Assembly (NCBI GenBank): GCA_963793825.1
Contig: CAWCBE010000010.1
Location: 51,872 to 115,871 of the forward strand
DNA: 64,000 bases
DNA from: RYN-230 sp963793825
GTDB taxonomy: Bacteria; Actinomycetota; Actinomycetes; Streptosporangiales; Streptosporangiaceae
Reading direction: 5' to 3'
This document shows positions 50,545 through 59,292 of the stretch, piece after piece. Position numbers and translations under genes: made by a program. Position 1 is the first letter of the stretch. Every line of letters begins with the position of its first letter. The notes beneath the pieces are model-generated. The model was not told the origin of the DNA and did not search any database. It saw only the letters and a program-made list of their open reading frames with translations.

Positions 50545-50943
50545 CTAGTGGAGCCTGGCCTCCGGACGGGTCGGCTCGAACAGTTCCACCGGGTTGCCCG
50601 ACGGATCCTCCGCAATGATCTGCTTTCCGCCCATCCCGGTGACGATCTCGTTCCGGAACCGGACACCCTGATGGCGCAGCCTGCTGACCGTGCTGGCCAG
50701 GTCGGCTACCTCGATGGAGAAGCGGTTCCAGCCACCAGGCTGCGGCATCGTGCCGTCCGGCATGGCCTGGCCACCCCCAGGGCCGCCGCCCGGCGCGCTC
50801 AGCACCAGGCGCAGATCACCACGCGACAGCATGGCGAAGGCCGGGGCTGGGTGCATCACCTCGGCGAAGCCAAGATACTGGCGGTAGAACGCGATCGCCG
50901 CGTCAACATCGTTAACGATGTAGCGCACGCTGACAGTGGCCAT
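50545..50943 (-). CDS. VOC (glyoxalase/bleomycin resistance) family protein
   Basis: A 132-residue metal-binding fold protein. VSVRYIVNDVDAAIAFYRQY and NRFSIEVADLASTVSRLRHQ are the two beta-alpha-beta units, and AEDPSGNPVELFEP is the typical ending. Substrate unknown. Next to an ECF42 sigma gene; such sigma factors often control small dioxygenase-like or DGPF proteins. Confidence 0.88.
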   Translation of the reverse strand: MATVSVRYIVNDVDAAIAFYRQYLGFAEVMHPAPAFAMLSRGDLRLVLSAPGGGPGGGQAMPDGTMPQPGGWNRFSIEVADLASTVSRLRHQGVRFRNEIVTGMGGKQIIAEDPSGNPVELFEPTRPEARLH

Positions 50944-50984
50944 GACAACCTCCCGGCACCATCATGCGCTCCCCGGCGGGCCGG

Positions 50985-52253
50985 CTACCCGGATCCGGTG
51001 ACCTCGGCGAGGCGGCCGGTGAGGAACTGGCGTTCGGCTTCGTTGGCGGTCAGGCTGAGGGCGGCCTGGTAGGCCGCGGCGGCTTCCTGGCGGCGGCCGA
51101 GGCGGCGCAGCAGGTCCGCCTTGGCCGCGGGCAGGTACCGGTAGCCGGCCAGCCGGTCGTCCTGTTCCAGGGCGCCGATCTCGGCCAGCCCGGCCGCTGG
51201 GCCATCTGCCATGGCCACCGCGACCGCTCGGTTCAGCGCCACCACGGGCGACGTCCACACCCGCCCCAGCAGGTCATACAGGCGCACGATCTGCCGCCAG
51301 TCGGTACTGGCGTAGCTGGGCGCCGCCGCGTGCAGCGCGGCGATCGCCGCCTGCACGGCGAACCGGCCCGGACGGCCGCCGCGCAGGGCGCCGGTGACCA
51401 GGTTGACGCCCTCGTCGATGGCCGGCCGGTCCCACTGGCTGCGGTCCTGTTCTTCCAGCAGCAGGAGCCGGCCGTCCGGTGCGCTCCGGGTGGCCCGGCG
51501 GGCATCGGTCAGCAGCAGCAGCGCGAGCAGGCCACGGATCTCCGGCTCGTCCGGCATCAGCTGGCGGAGCATCCGGGCCAGGCTGAAAGCGCGCTCGACC
51601 AGGTCACCCCGGACCAGCTGGCTGCCGCCGGGCGCGGTGTGACCGGTGGTGTAGAGCAGGTGCACCACGGTGAGCACGGCATCGAGCCGGTCCGGCAGTT
51701 CCGCGGGCCCCGGCACCCGGTAGGCGATGCGGGCGCCGGAGATCTTCTTCTTGGCCCGGGTGACCCGCGCCGCCATGGTCGGCTCCGAGACCAGGAAGGC
51801 CTGGGCGATCTCCGCCGTGGACAGGCCGCACACGAGCCGGAGGGTCAGGGCGACCTGGGCCTCCCGGGCCAGCGCCGGGTGGCAGCAGGTGAACACCAGG
51901 CGCAGCCGGTCGTCGGGGATCACATCCACCCCCTGACCGGGCCGGGGCGCCCCCGTGGCTGCCCCGGCATCCGGCTCGATCAGCAACGGGAGTTTCCGGC
52001 GCAGCGTCGTATCGCGACGCAGCCGGTCGATGGCCCGGTTCCGGGCCGCGGTGGTCAGCCAGGCGCCCGGGTTGCGCGGGACGCCCTGCCGCGTCCAGGC
52101 CTCTAGCGCCACGACGTAGGCGTCCTGGACGCACTCCTCGGCGAGATCGATGTCGCCGGCCACGCGCGCCGTCGCGGCGAGCACGAAGGCCCACTCGCGA
52201 CGGTGCGCGTCCGCCACAGCGATCGCCGCATCGTCCGCGGCCGGGCTGGTCAC
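50985..52253 (-). CDS. ECF42-type sigma factor with large C-terminal extension
   Basis: A 422-residue sigma factor. The N-terminal 170 or so residues hold region 2 (ARVAGDIDLAEECVQDAYVV, then NPGAWLTTAARNRAIDRLRR) and region 4 (LRLVCGLSTAEIAQAFLVSE). A helical, TPR-like C-terminal half follows (FSLARMLRQLMPDEPEIRGL, then AAIAALHAAAPSYASTDW, then LNRAVAVAMADGPAAGLAEI). This architecture and the adjacent DGPF gene are the hallmark of group ECF42. The C-terminal half is thought to regulate activity in place of an anti-sigma factor. Confidence 0.93.
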   Translation of the reverse strand: MTSPAADDAAIAVADAHRREWAFVLAATARVAGDIDLAEECVQDAYVVALEAWTRQGVPRNPGAWLTTAARNRAIDRLRRDTTLRRKLPLLIEPDAGAATGAPRPGQGVDVIPDDRLRLVFTCCHPALAREAQVALTLRLVCGLSTAEIAQAFLVSEPTMAARVTRAKKKISGARIAYRVPGPAELPDRLDAVLTVVHLLYTTGHTAPGGSQLVRGDLVERAFSLARMLRQLMPDEPEIRGLLALLLLTDARRATRSAPDGRLLLLEEQDRSQWDRPAIDEGVNLVTGALRGGRPGRFAVQAAIAALHAAAPSYASTDWRQIVRLYDLLGRVWTSPVVALNRAVAVAMADGPAAGLAEIGALEQDDRLAGYRYLPAAKADLLRRLGRRQEAAAAYQAALSLTANEAERQFLTGRLAEVTGSG

Positions 52254-52255
52254 CG

Positions 52256-52597
52256 TCAGTCGAAGACCATGACCGGCCTGACCTCCACCCCGCCGAACCG
52301 CGCCGGGCAGAGCTTGCCGATCTCCAGGGCATGGTCCAGGTCACGCGCCTCAACCAGGTAGAAGCCGCCCAGGGCCTCCTTGGTCTCGGCGAACGGGCCA
52401 TCGGTCACCACGTCGCCGCGGATGGAGGTGGCGGTGGGCGTGGGCTGCAACGCCCGGCCGCTGATGACCTTCCCGCCGGTCTCCTCGACCTGCTCCGCGA
52501 ACCGGTTGTGCGCATCCATCACCTGCTGAAAGACGTCGGGCGACGCGGTCGCGTAGCCGTTCTCGTCCTCGCAGATCAGAATCAGGTACTCGGCCAT
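52256..52597 (-). CDS. YCII/DGPF family protein
   Basis: A 113-residue YCII-related protein with the eponymous motif TDGPFAETKEALGGFYLVEA. MAEYLILICEDENGYA is a typical start. These proteins accompany ECF42 sigma factors and are their proposed targets or signal partners; their enzymatic role is unknown. It ends 2 nt before the sigma gene starts. Confidence 0.93.
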   Translation of the reverse strand: MAEYLILICEDENGYATASPDVFQQVMDAHNRFAEQVEETGGKVISGRALQPTPTATSIRGDVVTDGPFAETKEALGGFYLVEARDLDHALEIGKLCPARFGGVEVRPVMVFD

Positions 52598-52751
52598 GAC
52601 GGCTCTCCTTCAGTTTCTCGACTGTCCGTCACCTGCCCGACGAACGGCCCCTGCGGATATCGACAGCAGCGCCGGACTGGATGTCGTTAAGCATGAATAT
52701 CGCAGGTCCCCGGCCCCGGCGCCGGTAGGTGCGGCGTGGCGCGGGCCGCGT

Positions 52752-53435
52752 TCAGCAGTGCCAGGACGCCCGGGAGGTGGCCTGCTCAGCCTGCGCGCGG
52801 AGGGCCTGCACCGCGGCGGCCGGCTCGTTGGCGCTGTAGACCGCCGACCCGGCGACGAACACGTCGGCGCCCGCTTCGGCGCAGCGCTCGATGGTCTTCT
52901 CGCTTACCCCGCCGTCCACCTGCAGCCACACCGCGGCGTCCCGGGCGCTGACCAGGTCCCGGGCGCGGCGCAGCTTGGGCAGCACCATGTCCAGGAACGG
53001 CTGGCCGCCGAACCCCGGCTCGACCGTCATCAGCAGCAGCATGTCCAGTTCGGGCAGCAGGTCGGCGTACGGCTCGACCGGGGTGGCCGGGTTGATCGCC
53101 AGGCCGGCCCGGGCACCGGCCGACCTGATCATCCGGAGCGTCCGTACCGGCGACCTGGCCGCCTCGGCGTGGATGGTGACGTTGCTCGCGCCCGCCTCGG
53201 CGTAGGCCGGCGCCCAGCGGTCCGGGTCCTCGATCATCAGGTGGCAGTCCAGCGGCAGCCCGGCGTGCTTGAGCAGCGCCTCGACGACCGGGAGGCCGAG
53301 GGTGAGGTTGGGCACGAAATGGTTGTCCATGACGTCCACGTGCAGCCAGTCGGCCGCGCCGGTGACCGCCGCCACCTCATCCGCGAGCCGGGCGAAATCG
53401 GCGGACAGGATGCTCGGTGCCATCTGCACAGCCAT
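52752..53435 (-). CDS. rpe: Ribulose-phosphate 3-epimerase
   Basis: Pentose phosphate pathway epimerase, a TIM barrel. Motifs: MAPSILSADFARLADEV, DWLHVDVMDNHFVPNLTLG, CHLMIEDPDRW, MTVEPGFGGQPF and VDGGVSEKTIERC with the catalytic Asp residues. 227 residues. Usually followed in actinobacteria by ribD; here accessory genes follow. Confidence 0.95.
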   Translation of the reverse strand: MAVQMAPSILSADFARLADEVAAVTGAADWLHVDVMDNHFVPNLTLGLPVVEALLKHAGLPLDCHLMIEDPDRWAPAYAEAGASNVTIHAEAARSPVRTLRMIRSAGARAGLAINPATPVEPYADLLPELDMLLLMTVEPGFGGQPFLDMVLPKLRRARDLVSARDAAVWLQVDGGVSEKTIERCAEAGADVFVAGSAVYSANEPAAAVQALRAQAEQATSRASWHC

Positions 53436-53527
53436 GGGCCCGAGTGTAGGCGGCGCCGGGGTCTCCCGGTGGGGGACCTCCCGGGTGAACCTGGGCTGCC
53501 CCCTTACCGGCGGCGGCGGTAGGGTGC

Positions 53528-53615
53528 GGCCAGCGGCGGTGGCCCAGGGATAGGCGGCCAGCGGCGGTGGCCCAGGGACAGGCGGCCAGCGGCGGTGGCC
53601 CAGGACAGGAGGCCA
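53528..53615. repeat. 28-bp tandem repeat, about three copies
   Basis: A unit beginning GGCCAGCGGCGGTGGCCCAG starts at 53528, 53556 and 53584, with a fourth partial copy at 53611. Each unit has an internal near-palindrome. It lies in the divergent gap between rpe and the DUF2786 gene. Confidence 0.9.
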
Positions 53616-53703
53616 GCCGGAGCCGGGCCGGCGGAAATGTCACAGTCTCCGGATAATGTTCGATCGCGCGTTCGAATCGACGCCCGGGACGGGAGGAAGC
53701 TCC

Positions 53704-54549
53704 GTGAACCACCAGGCAGCAGGCAGCTACCCGGCCGACGGCCCCCCCGGCGGCCCACCAGACGGGCCGCCGGGCGCCGAGGCGGGCGGCGGCTCAGCCG
53801 GGGCCACCGCCGGGCCGGAAGCCGCCGCCGCGCTGCTCGCCCGGGTGCGGAAGCTGCTGGCCAAGGCGGAGGCCGAGGGGGTGACCCCGGCCGAGGCCCA
53901 GGCCCTGACGGCCAAGGCCGCCGAGCTGATGGCCAAGTACGGCATCGACCGCGCGCTGCTCGCCGCCCGGCGGCCGGGGACCGACCACCCGGCTGACCGG
54001 AAGGTGGACATCGACAACCCGTGGGCCCGGGTGCAGGCCCACCTGCTCTGCGGCCTGGCCTCGGTGCTGCGCTGCCAGTGCGTCATCCTGGCCCGGCCCG
54101 GCCCGGGAACCCGGATCCACATCTTCGGCTTCGCCTCTGACATCGAGCGGGCCGACGTGCTGTACACGTCGCTGCTCGTGCAGATGTGGCAGGGCCTGGC
54201 GGGCGCCGAGGTCCCGGACTGGAGCCGCAGCGCGCGCGCGTGGCGGCGTAGCTGGCTGCTCGGCTTCGTGTCCGCGGTCGTCTCCCGGGTGCGGGCCGCC
54301 GAGCAGCACGCCACCACCGAGGCCACCGCGCCTACCGCCCCGGCCGGGGACCGGACGGCCCTGGTCCTGGCCGACCGGCGGCAGGTGATCATGCGGAACA
54401 TCGAGCACGCCTACCCGGTGACCCGCAGGTCGCGGGTGACCTACTCGGGGAGCGGTTACAGCGCCGGGTACACCGAGGGCCAGAAGGCGGACATCGGCTC
54501 GGCCCGGCTGCGGCATGGCTCCGGCCGGGCGCTGACCGGCCGCCGGTAG
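53704..54549 (+). CDS. DUF2786 domain protein
   Basis: A 281-residue protein. After a Gly/Pro-rich start, residues 45-85 match DUF2786 (RVRKLLAKAEAEGVTPAEAQ, then TAKAAELMAKYGID). The middle (IHIFGFASDIERADVLYTSL, then SWLLGFVSAVVSRV) is the region that normally follows it, including the YTEGQKADI near the end. Function unknown; similar proteins occur in phages and plasmids as well as chromosomes. Start chosen as GTG at 53704 after GGGAGGAAG. Confidence 0.85.
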   Translation: MNHQAAGSYPADGPPGGPPDGPPGAEAGGGSAGATAGPEAAAALLARVRKLLAKAEAEGVTPAEAQALTAKAAELMAKYGIDRALLAARRPGTDHPADRKVDIDNPWARVQAHLLCGLASVLRCQCVILARPGPGTRIHIFGFASDIERADVLYTSLLVQMWQGLAGAEVPDWSRSARAWRRSWLLGFVSAVVSRVRAAEQHATTEATAPTAPAGDRTALVLADRRQVIMRNIEHAYPVTRRSRVTYSGSGYSAGYTEGQKADIGSARLRHGSGRALTGRR

Positions 54550-54550
54550 C

Positions 54551-54573
54551 CCGCTGCGCGCCGGCGGCAGCGG
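54551..54573. terminator. Small hairpin between convergent genes
   Basis: CCGCTGC and GCAGCGG form a 7-bp stem just after the DUF2786 stop, in the 47-bp gap before the rsmB stop. Confidence 0.4.
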
Positions 54574-54596
54574 CTCGAGCCGGCGGCCCGGGCGGC

Positions 54597-56171
54597 TCAG
54601 CGGCGGCGCAGCAGGGCCAGGAAGATCGCGTCGCTGCCGTGCCGGTGCGGCCAGAACTGCGCGTACTGGCTGCCGGGCTCGGGGCAGCGCAGGCCCGGTA
54701 CCTCGGCCAGGACCGCGGGGGCGTCCAGCACCTCGATGTCGTCGCGGCCGCCGAGCACGTCGGCCAGCACGTCACGGGTCTCGGCGAGGTGCGGCGAGCA
54801 GGTCACGTAGGCCACCACTCCCCCCGGCCGGGCCGCATCCAGGGCGCTGCCGAGCAGCCGCCGCTGCAGCCCGCCGAGGGCCAGCACGTCCTCGGGTGAC
54901 TTCCGCCAGCGGGCCTCGGGACGGCGGCGGAGCGCCCCAGTACCGGAGCACGGGACGTCGGCGAGGACCCGGTCGAACGTGCCGGGCGCCCAGGCCGGGC
55001 GGCAGGCGTCGGCCACCACCGCCCCGGCGGCGCCGGTGATCGCGGCCGCGTCCCGGGCCAGCCGGGCGCGGTGCGGCCGCGCGTCGGCGGCCAGCAGGTG
55101 CGCGCCGCGCTGGGCGGCCAGGCCGGCCAGCAGCCGGGCTTTGCCCCCCGGCCCCGCGCACATGTCGAGCCACCAGGTGTCCCGGCCAGCCAGGCCGGCC
55201 CGGGCCAGCGCCACGGCGGCGAGCTGGCTGGCCTCATCCTGCACGGCCGCACGCCCCTCATGGACCGGCCCGATGCCGGCCGGGTCGCCCGAATCGAGAT
55301 AGGCGCCGAACTCCGACCACCGGGCCGGCTCCGCCCCCGCGGCCAGGAGCTCCGCCGGCGCAGCCAGTCCCGGCACCGTGCACAGCGTGACCCGCGGCCG
55401 GACGCCGTCCGCGGCCAGCGCGGCCTCGGTCTCGCGCAGCGGGCCGGCCACGTCCTCGCCCAGGGACGCGGCGATCGCCGCCGCCAGCCAGCGCGGGTGG
55501 CTGTAGCGGACCACCAGGTGCCCGAGCGGGTCACCGTCGCGCGGCGGGGCCGCCACGCCGATCCAGCTTTCCAGGTCGCGGGTGGACACCCGGCGCAGCA
55601 CCGCGTTGACGAAGCCCGCCGAGCGCGGCCCGGCCAGATCCCTGGCCAGGTCCACGGAGGTGGCCACGGCGGCGTGCGGGGCCACCCGGGTGGCAAGCAG
55701 CTGGTGGGTGCCCAGCCGCAGCACCTCGCGGAGCGGGGGGTCGACCCGGTCCAGGGCCCGGTCGCTGCACAGGCCGAGGATCGCGTCGTAGGTGCCGCGG
55801 CCGCGCAGCGTGCCGTAGGTCAGCTCGGTGGCCAGCGCCGCGTCCCGGCCCGCCAGGCCGCGCTGGCCGAGCAGCGACGGGAGCAGCAGGTTGGCATAGG
55901 CATCCCGCTGGTCCACCGCGATCAGGACGTCATAGGCGGTCCGGCGGGCCGGGTCGGCGCGCCGGCGCTGGCCGCCGCCGGGGCGGGACTGGCCGCCGCC
56001 GGGGCGGCCGCTGCCACGGGGACGGCCGTTGCCGCCGGACTGGCCGCCGGGCCCGCCGGACTGGCCGCCGGGCGCGCCGGACTGGCCGCCGGGCCCGCCG
56101 CCGCCGGGCCCGCGCCGGCCCGGGCCGGGCTGGTGCCGCGCGGAGCGCCGCGGGCTGCCGGAAGCTGCCAT
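54597..56171 (-). CDS. rsmB: 16S rRNA (cytosine-967-C5)-methyltransferase RsmB
   Basis: Methylates C967 of 16S rRNA. The N-terminal NusB-like domain (ARRTAYDVLIAVDQRDAYAN, then VLRLGTHQLLATRVAPHAAV) is followed by the SAM domain (WLDMCAGPGGKARLLAGLA, PCSGTGALRRRPEARW, and the catalytic Cys in VAYVTCSPHLAETRD). Before them are about 80 residues of Gly/Gln/Arg-rich sequence with GGQSG repeats, unusual for RsmB. The ATG is one base after the fmt stop (TGAGATG). 524 residues. Confidence 0.93.
   Translation of the reverse strand: MAASGSPRRSARHQPGPGRRGPGGGGPGGQSGAPGGQSGGPGGQSGGNGRPRGSGRPGGGQSRPGGGQRRRADPARRTAYDVLIAVDQRDAYANLLLPSLLGQRGLAGRDAALATELTYGTLRGRGTYDAILGLCSDRALDRVDPPLREVLRLGTHQLLATRVAPHAAVATSVDLARDLAGPRSAGFVNAVLRRVSTRDLESWIGVAAPPRDGDPLGHLVVRYSHPRWLAAAIAASLGEDVAGPLRETEAALAADGVRPRVTLCTVPGLAAPAELLAAGAEPARWSEFGAYLDSGDPAGIGPVHEGRAAVQDEASQLAAVALARAGLAGRDTWWLDMCAGPGGKARLLAGLAAQRGAHLLAADARPHRARLARDAAAITGAAGAVVADACRPAWAPGTFDRVLADVPCSGTGALRRRPEARWRKSPEDVLALGGLQRRLLGSALDAARPGGVVAYVTCSPHLAETRDVLADVLGGRDDIEVLDAPAVLAEVPGLRCPEPGSQYAQFWPHRHGSDAIFLALLRRR
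56035..56097 (-). repeat. Three 21-bp tandem repeats in the rsmB 5' end
   Basis: The unit begins CCGGACTGGCCGCC on the plus strand at 56035, 56056 and 56077. Two copies are identical and one differs by a base. They encode the GGQSG-type repeats of the N-terminal tail. Confidence 0.85.
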
Positions 56172-56172
56172 C

Positions 56173-57147
56173 TCAGGCGAGCACCATGGAGTCCTGGCGC
56201 AGCCCGCGGGCCCATTCCACGGCCCGCATCCGGCGCTTCCCCGGCGGCTGCACGTCACCCAGCGGCACCGGCCCGGTCGCCGTGCCCACGAGCACCGCGG
56301 AGCGCCCGGCCCGCACTTCCCCGGCGGCCAGCCGCTCGCCCGGGCCCAGCGAGCCGCCGGCGGCCGGGGAATCCCCGGCCGTGGATCTAGTCACGTCGGC
56401 CGCCTCCAGTGGCCAGAGCTTGATCCTGGCGTCGCCGAGGACGGTCCAGGCGCCGGGGCTGGGCGTGCAGGCCCGGATCTGCCGGTCCACGGCGAGGGCG
56501 GGCCGGTCCCAGCGCACCCGGGCGTCCGCCGCGGTGATCTTGGGTGCGAGGCTGACTCCCTCGGCCGGCTGCGGGCGGGCCTCCAGCTGCCCGGACTCGA
56601 TCCCGTCGAGCGTGGCCACCAGGAGCCCGGCGCCAGAGACCGCGAGCCGGGCCAGCAGGTCACCGGCGGTATCCCGGGGCCGGATGGGCTCGGTCAGCAT
56701 GCCGAACACCGGGCCGGCGTCCAGTTCCAGGACAAGCCGGAACGTGGTCGCGCCGGTCAGGTCGTCACCGTGCAGGATGGCGTGCTGCACCGGTGCCGCG
56801 CCGCGCCAGGCCGGCAGCAGCGAGAAATGCAGGTTGACCCAGCCGTGCCCGGGGATGTCCAGGGCGGCCTGCGGGATCAGCGCCCCGTAGGCGGTCACCG
56901 GGCAGCAGTCCGGGGCGATGGCGCGCAGCCGGTCGAGGAAGGCGGGATCCCGTGGCCGGGGCGGCTTGAGCACCTCGATGCCGGCCTCCGCCGCCCGCTC
57001 GCCGACCGGGCTGGGCACGAGGTGCAGGCCGCGCCCGGCCGGGGCGTCCGGCCGGGTCACCACGGCCGCCACCTCGTGCCCGGAGGCCAGCAGCGCGTCC
57101 AGCGCGGGCACTGCCGCCTGCGGGGTGCCCGCAAAGACCAGTCGCAT
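56173..57147 (-). CDS. fmt: Methionyl-tRNA formyltransferase
   Basis: Formylates initiator Met-tRNA. Motifs: LVFAGTPQAAVPALDALLAS, VNLHFSLLPAWRGAAPVQHA with the catalytic His, HGDDLTGATTFRLV and the C-terminal RACTPSPGAW. 324 residues. It lies 9 nt after def on the same strand, the normal def-fmt-rsmB order. Confidence 0.95.
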   Translation of the reverse strand: MRLVFAGTPQAAVPALDALLASGHEVAAVVTRPDAPAGRGLHLVPSPVGERAAEAGIEVLKPPRPRDPAFLDRLRAIAPDCCPVTAYGALIPQAALDIPGHGWVNLHFSLLPAWRGAAPVQHAILHGDDLTGATTFRLVLELDAGPVFGMLTEPIRPRDTAGDLLARLAVSGAGLLVATLDGIESGQLEARPQPAEGVSLAPKITAADARVRWDRPALAVDRQIRACTPSPGAWTVLGDARIKLWPLEAADVTRSTAGDSPAAGGSLGPGERLAAGEVRAGRSAVLVGTATGPVPLGDVQPPGKRRMRAVEWARGLRQDSMVLA

Positions 57148-57156
57148 GGCAGCGGC

Positions 57157-57747
57157 CTAGAACGCCTTTCCGCCGGTCGGGTGCGGTGAGGCCCTGATCT
57201 CCGGGATGGGCTCACCCCACCACTCCGCCTCGCGGATCGCCCTGTTCGCCAGCTTGCGCTGCTGCGGATCGAGCCGGTCGATGAACAGCACGCCATCCAG
57301 GTGATCGGTCTCGTGCTGGACGCAGCGGGCCAGCTGCCCGGTGCCCTCGACCGTGACCGGGTCACCGTACATGGTGAAGCCCTTGGCCACCGCTCCGAAG
57401 GCGCGGGGGGTGGGGAACGCCAGGCCGGGGAAGGACAGGCAGCCCTCGTCGTCGGTCTCGGTCTCGCCGGTCAGGTCCAGCGACGGGTTGATGAGGTGCC
57501 CGAGCTGGTCGTCCACGTAGTACGTGAAGACCCGCAGGCCCACCCCGATCTGCGGGGCGGCCAGGCCCAGGCCCGGTGCGTCCATCATCGTGTCGGTGAG
57601 GTCCTTGACCAGCTTGCGCAGCTCGGCGTCGAAATCGCGGACCGGCTCGGCCGGGGTGCGCAGCACCGGGTCGCCGAAGATGCGGATGGGCTTGACGCTG
57701 ATGGCACACCGTCCTTCCTGAGCAGGCTCGTGCAGGCATGCTGCCAC
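57157..57747 (-). CDS. def: Peptide deformylase
   Basis: Metal-dependent removal of the N-formyl group from new proteins. All three motifs are present: GLGLAAPQIGV, DEGCLSFPG and QHETDHLDG. The conserved N-terminus (KPIRIFGDPVLRTP) starts with GTC AAG, and no ATG/GTG/TTG lies directly before it in frame. The nearest usual start is the GTG at 57747, 17 residues upstream, with a weak ribosome site; this start is uncertain. 196 residues if so. Confidence 0.92.
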   Translation of the reverse strand: MAACLHEPAQEGRCAISVKPIRIFGDPVLRTPAEPVRDFDAELRKLVKDLTDTMMDAPGLGLAAPQIGVGLRVFTYYVDDQLGHLINPSLDLTGETETDDEGCLSFPGLAFPTPRAFGAVAKGFTMYGDPVTVEGTGQLARCVQHETDHLDGVLFIDRLDPQQRKLANRAIREAEWWGEPIPEIRASPHPTGGKAF

Positions 57748-57768
57748 ATGCCTTCCAGCCCACCAAGT

Positions 57769-59262
57769 CTATGAACCCGCGGAGCCCGCCCGGGCCGCAG
57801 TGGACCGGGCCTTGAAGGCCGCCTTGCGGGCGGCCCGGGCCACGCCGGGATCCGGGTGATGGTCGCTGAGTGCCGTCAGCAGGTCGGTCACGCCAGGGTG
57901 GCGGACCCGCCACAGGCCCGCCACGAGTTCGGCCTGCGCGTCCGGCGGCACGTCGGGGAGCAGTTCCGCGACGACGTCCTTGGGGTCGGCTTCCTCCAGC
58001 AGGCCGGCCCCTAGGTCCACCAGCAGCCAGGCCCGGTCCTCCCGGCCCAGTTCCACGTTCTCGCCGTGCTCGTGCAGCCACACGGCGGCATGGGCGCGCA
58101 GCACCGGATCGGCCAGGGCCTCCCGGACGGGAGCGACCGCGTCGCCGCCGATCCGGTCCAGCACCGCGAATCCGGCCCCCCGCAGCCCTGGTGAGCCATG
58201 ACTGGCCGCCGCGATCAGCTCGTCGGCGGCCTGCCGGGGCGTCCGGCCCGCGAGCCAGCTCGCGATCTCCGCCTCGCCGTCCTCCACGTCGCAGTTGGCC
58301 AGGGTGGCGAGCAGCGCCGCCGCGTCGCCGCGGGAGCCGCCGCCGGTGACCGGCAGGTGCCAGCCCTGGGCCCGGAGCCGCCGGTGCACGCCCCAGATGC
58401 CCAGCGGGGCGAGGGTGACCGTCAGGCTGCCGCCGGGATCGTCTGACTCCAGGTCATCTGCGCCCAGTTCGACCACGCCCAGGTCAGCGAGCGCCTCCAG
58501 GGCCACGGACAGCGCCGCGCCCTCGTCGGGCGCGTCCTGCCCCGGGTCGGGGCGCCCCGGGGCACCCGCCGCGGCCAGGTACGCGTCGAACAGGGCATCC
58601 ATCCGCACCGGGCCGCCGACCGTGTAGAGGGCGGTCGCCAGCCCGTCCAGGTCCTCAGCGGCGAGCATCACGGTGAGTGCCGCATCCCAGGCGGCCAGCA
58701 CGTCGTCGGCAGCGGGCGCGGCCAGCACGCCGAGCCGGTCTCCCGTCTCGACCCGCCCGTCGGCCAGCACCAGCATCCGCGCGGCGAGCGCCACCCGCCA
58801 GGCGGCCTCGAACTCCGCCGGGATCAGCTCCAGGTGGGTGGCGGCGGCGACGGCATCTGCGCGCCGTCGCCAGCCGGCCCCGGTGATGGCCCGGCCCGGC
58901 CCGACCCACCGGGCCACATCACGGGCGGCCCGCAGCAGCGGCGCGACCCGGGCCGCCGCGGCCAGTTCCTCCCGCGGGGCCAGCCGCACGGTCGGCAGCC
59001 GCGGCAGGCCGCCCGGGCTGACCACGGGCGGCGCGCCGCAGGCAGGAGCCCGTCCGGCGCCGCCCCGGGCAGCAGGCCCGGCATCCGGCCGGGAAGCAGT
59101 GTCGGGGTCACCGTGCCCTGTCCTGGCCAGGTGCACCGCTGTCAGCTCGATCGGTTCCTGGCCCGCCTGGCCAGGCTGTTCCCGGGCGTCCGCAGGCCCA
59201 TCCGCAGGGCCGGCCGGACCGGGCGTCGTCCGCGACCGCGGAGTCCGTCGTGAGGTGGCCAC
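57769..59262 (-). CDS. Uncharacterised actinobacterial protein
   Basis: A 497-residue soluble protein, between def and priA. The first 90 residues are low-complexity. The middle (LLRAARDVARWVGPGRAITG, then ALTVMLAAEDLDGLATALY) and the C-terminal helical part (LRAHAAVWLHEHGENVELGR, then VAELLPDVPPDAQAELVAGL, then DLLTALSDHHPDPGVARAA) recall HEAT-type helical repeats. It resembles proteins from other actinobacteria that can carry a pRiA4b ORF-3 domain, which is not present here. Function unknown. Confidence 0.8.
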   Translation of the reverse strand: MATSRRTPRSRTTPGPAGPADGPADAREQPGQAGQEPIELTAVHLARTGHGDPDTASRPDAGPAARGGAGRAPACGAPPVVSPGGLPRLPTVRLAPREELAAAARVAPLLRAARDVARWVGPGRAITGAGWRRRADAVAAATHLELIPAEFEAAWRVALAARMLVLADGRVETGDRLGVLAAPAADDVLAAWDAALTVMLAAEDLDGLATALYTVGGPVRMDALFDAYLAAAGAPGRPDPGQDAPDEGAALSVALEALADLGVVELGADDLESDDPGGSLTVTLAPLGIWGVHRRLRAQGWHLPVTGGGSRGDAAALLATLANCDVEDGEAEIASWLAGRTPRQAADELIAAASHGSPGLRGAGFAVLDRIGGDAVAPVREALADPVLRAHAAVWLHEHGENVELGREDRAWLLVDLGAGLLEEADPKDVVAELLPDVPPDAQAELVAGLWRVRHPGVTDLLTALSDHHPDPGVARAARKAAFKARSTAARAGSAGS

Positions 59263-59292
59263 TCCTGCACCCTACGGCCTTCCGGGGGCCAG

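Noticed and set aside
53528..53615. CRISPR-like array
   Set aside because: Units follow each other without unique spacers, so it is a simple tandem repeat; no cas genes are nearby.
55071..56390. 439-codon plus-strand frame over rsmB and fmt
   Set aside because: Antisense to conserved rRNA methyltransferase and formyltransferase genes; no ribosome site.
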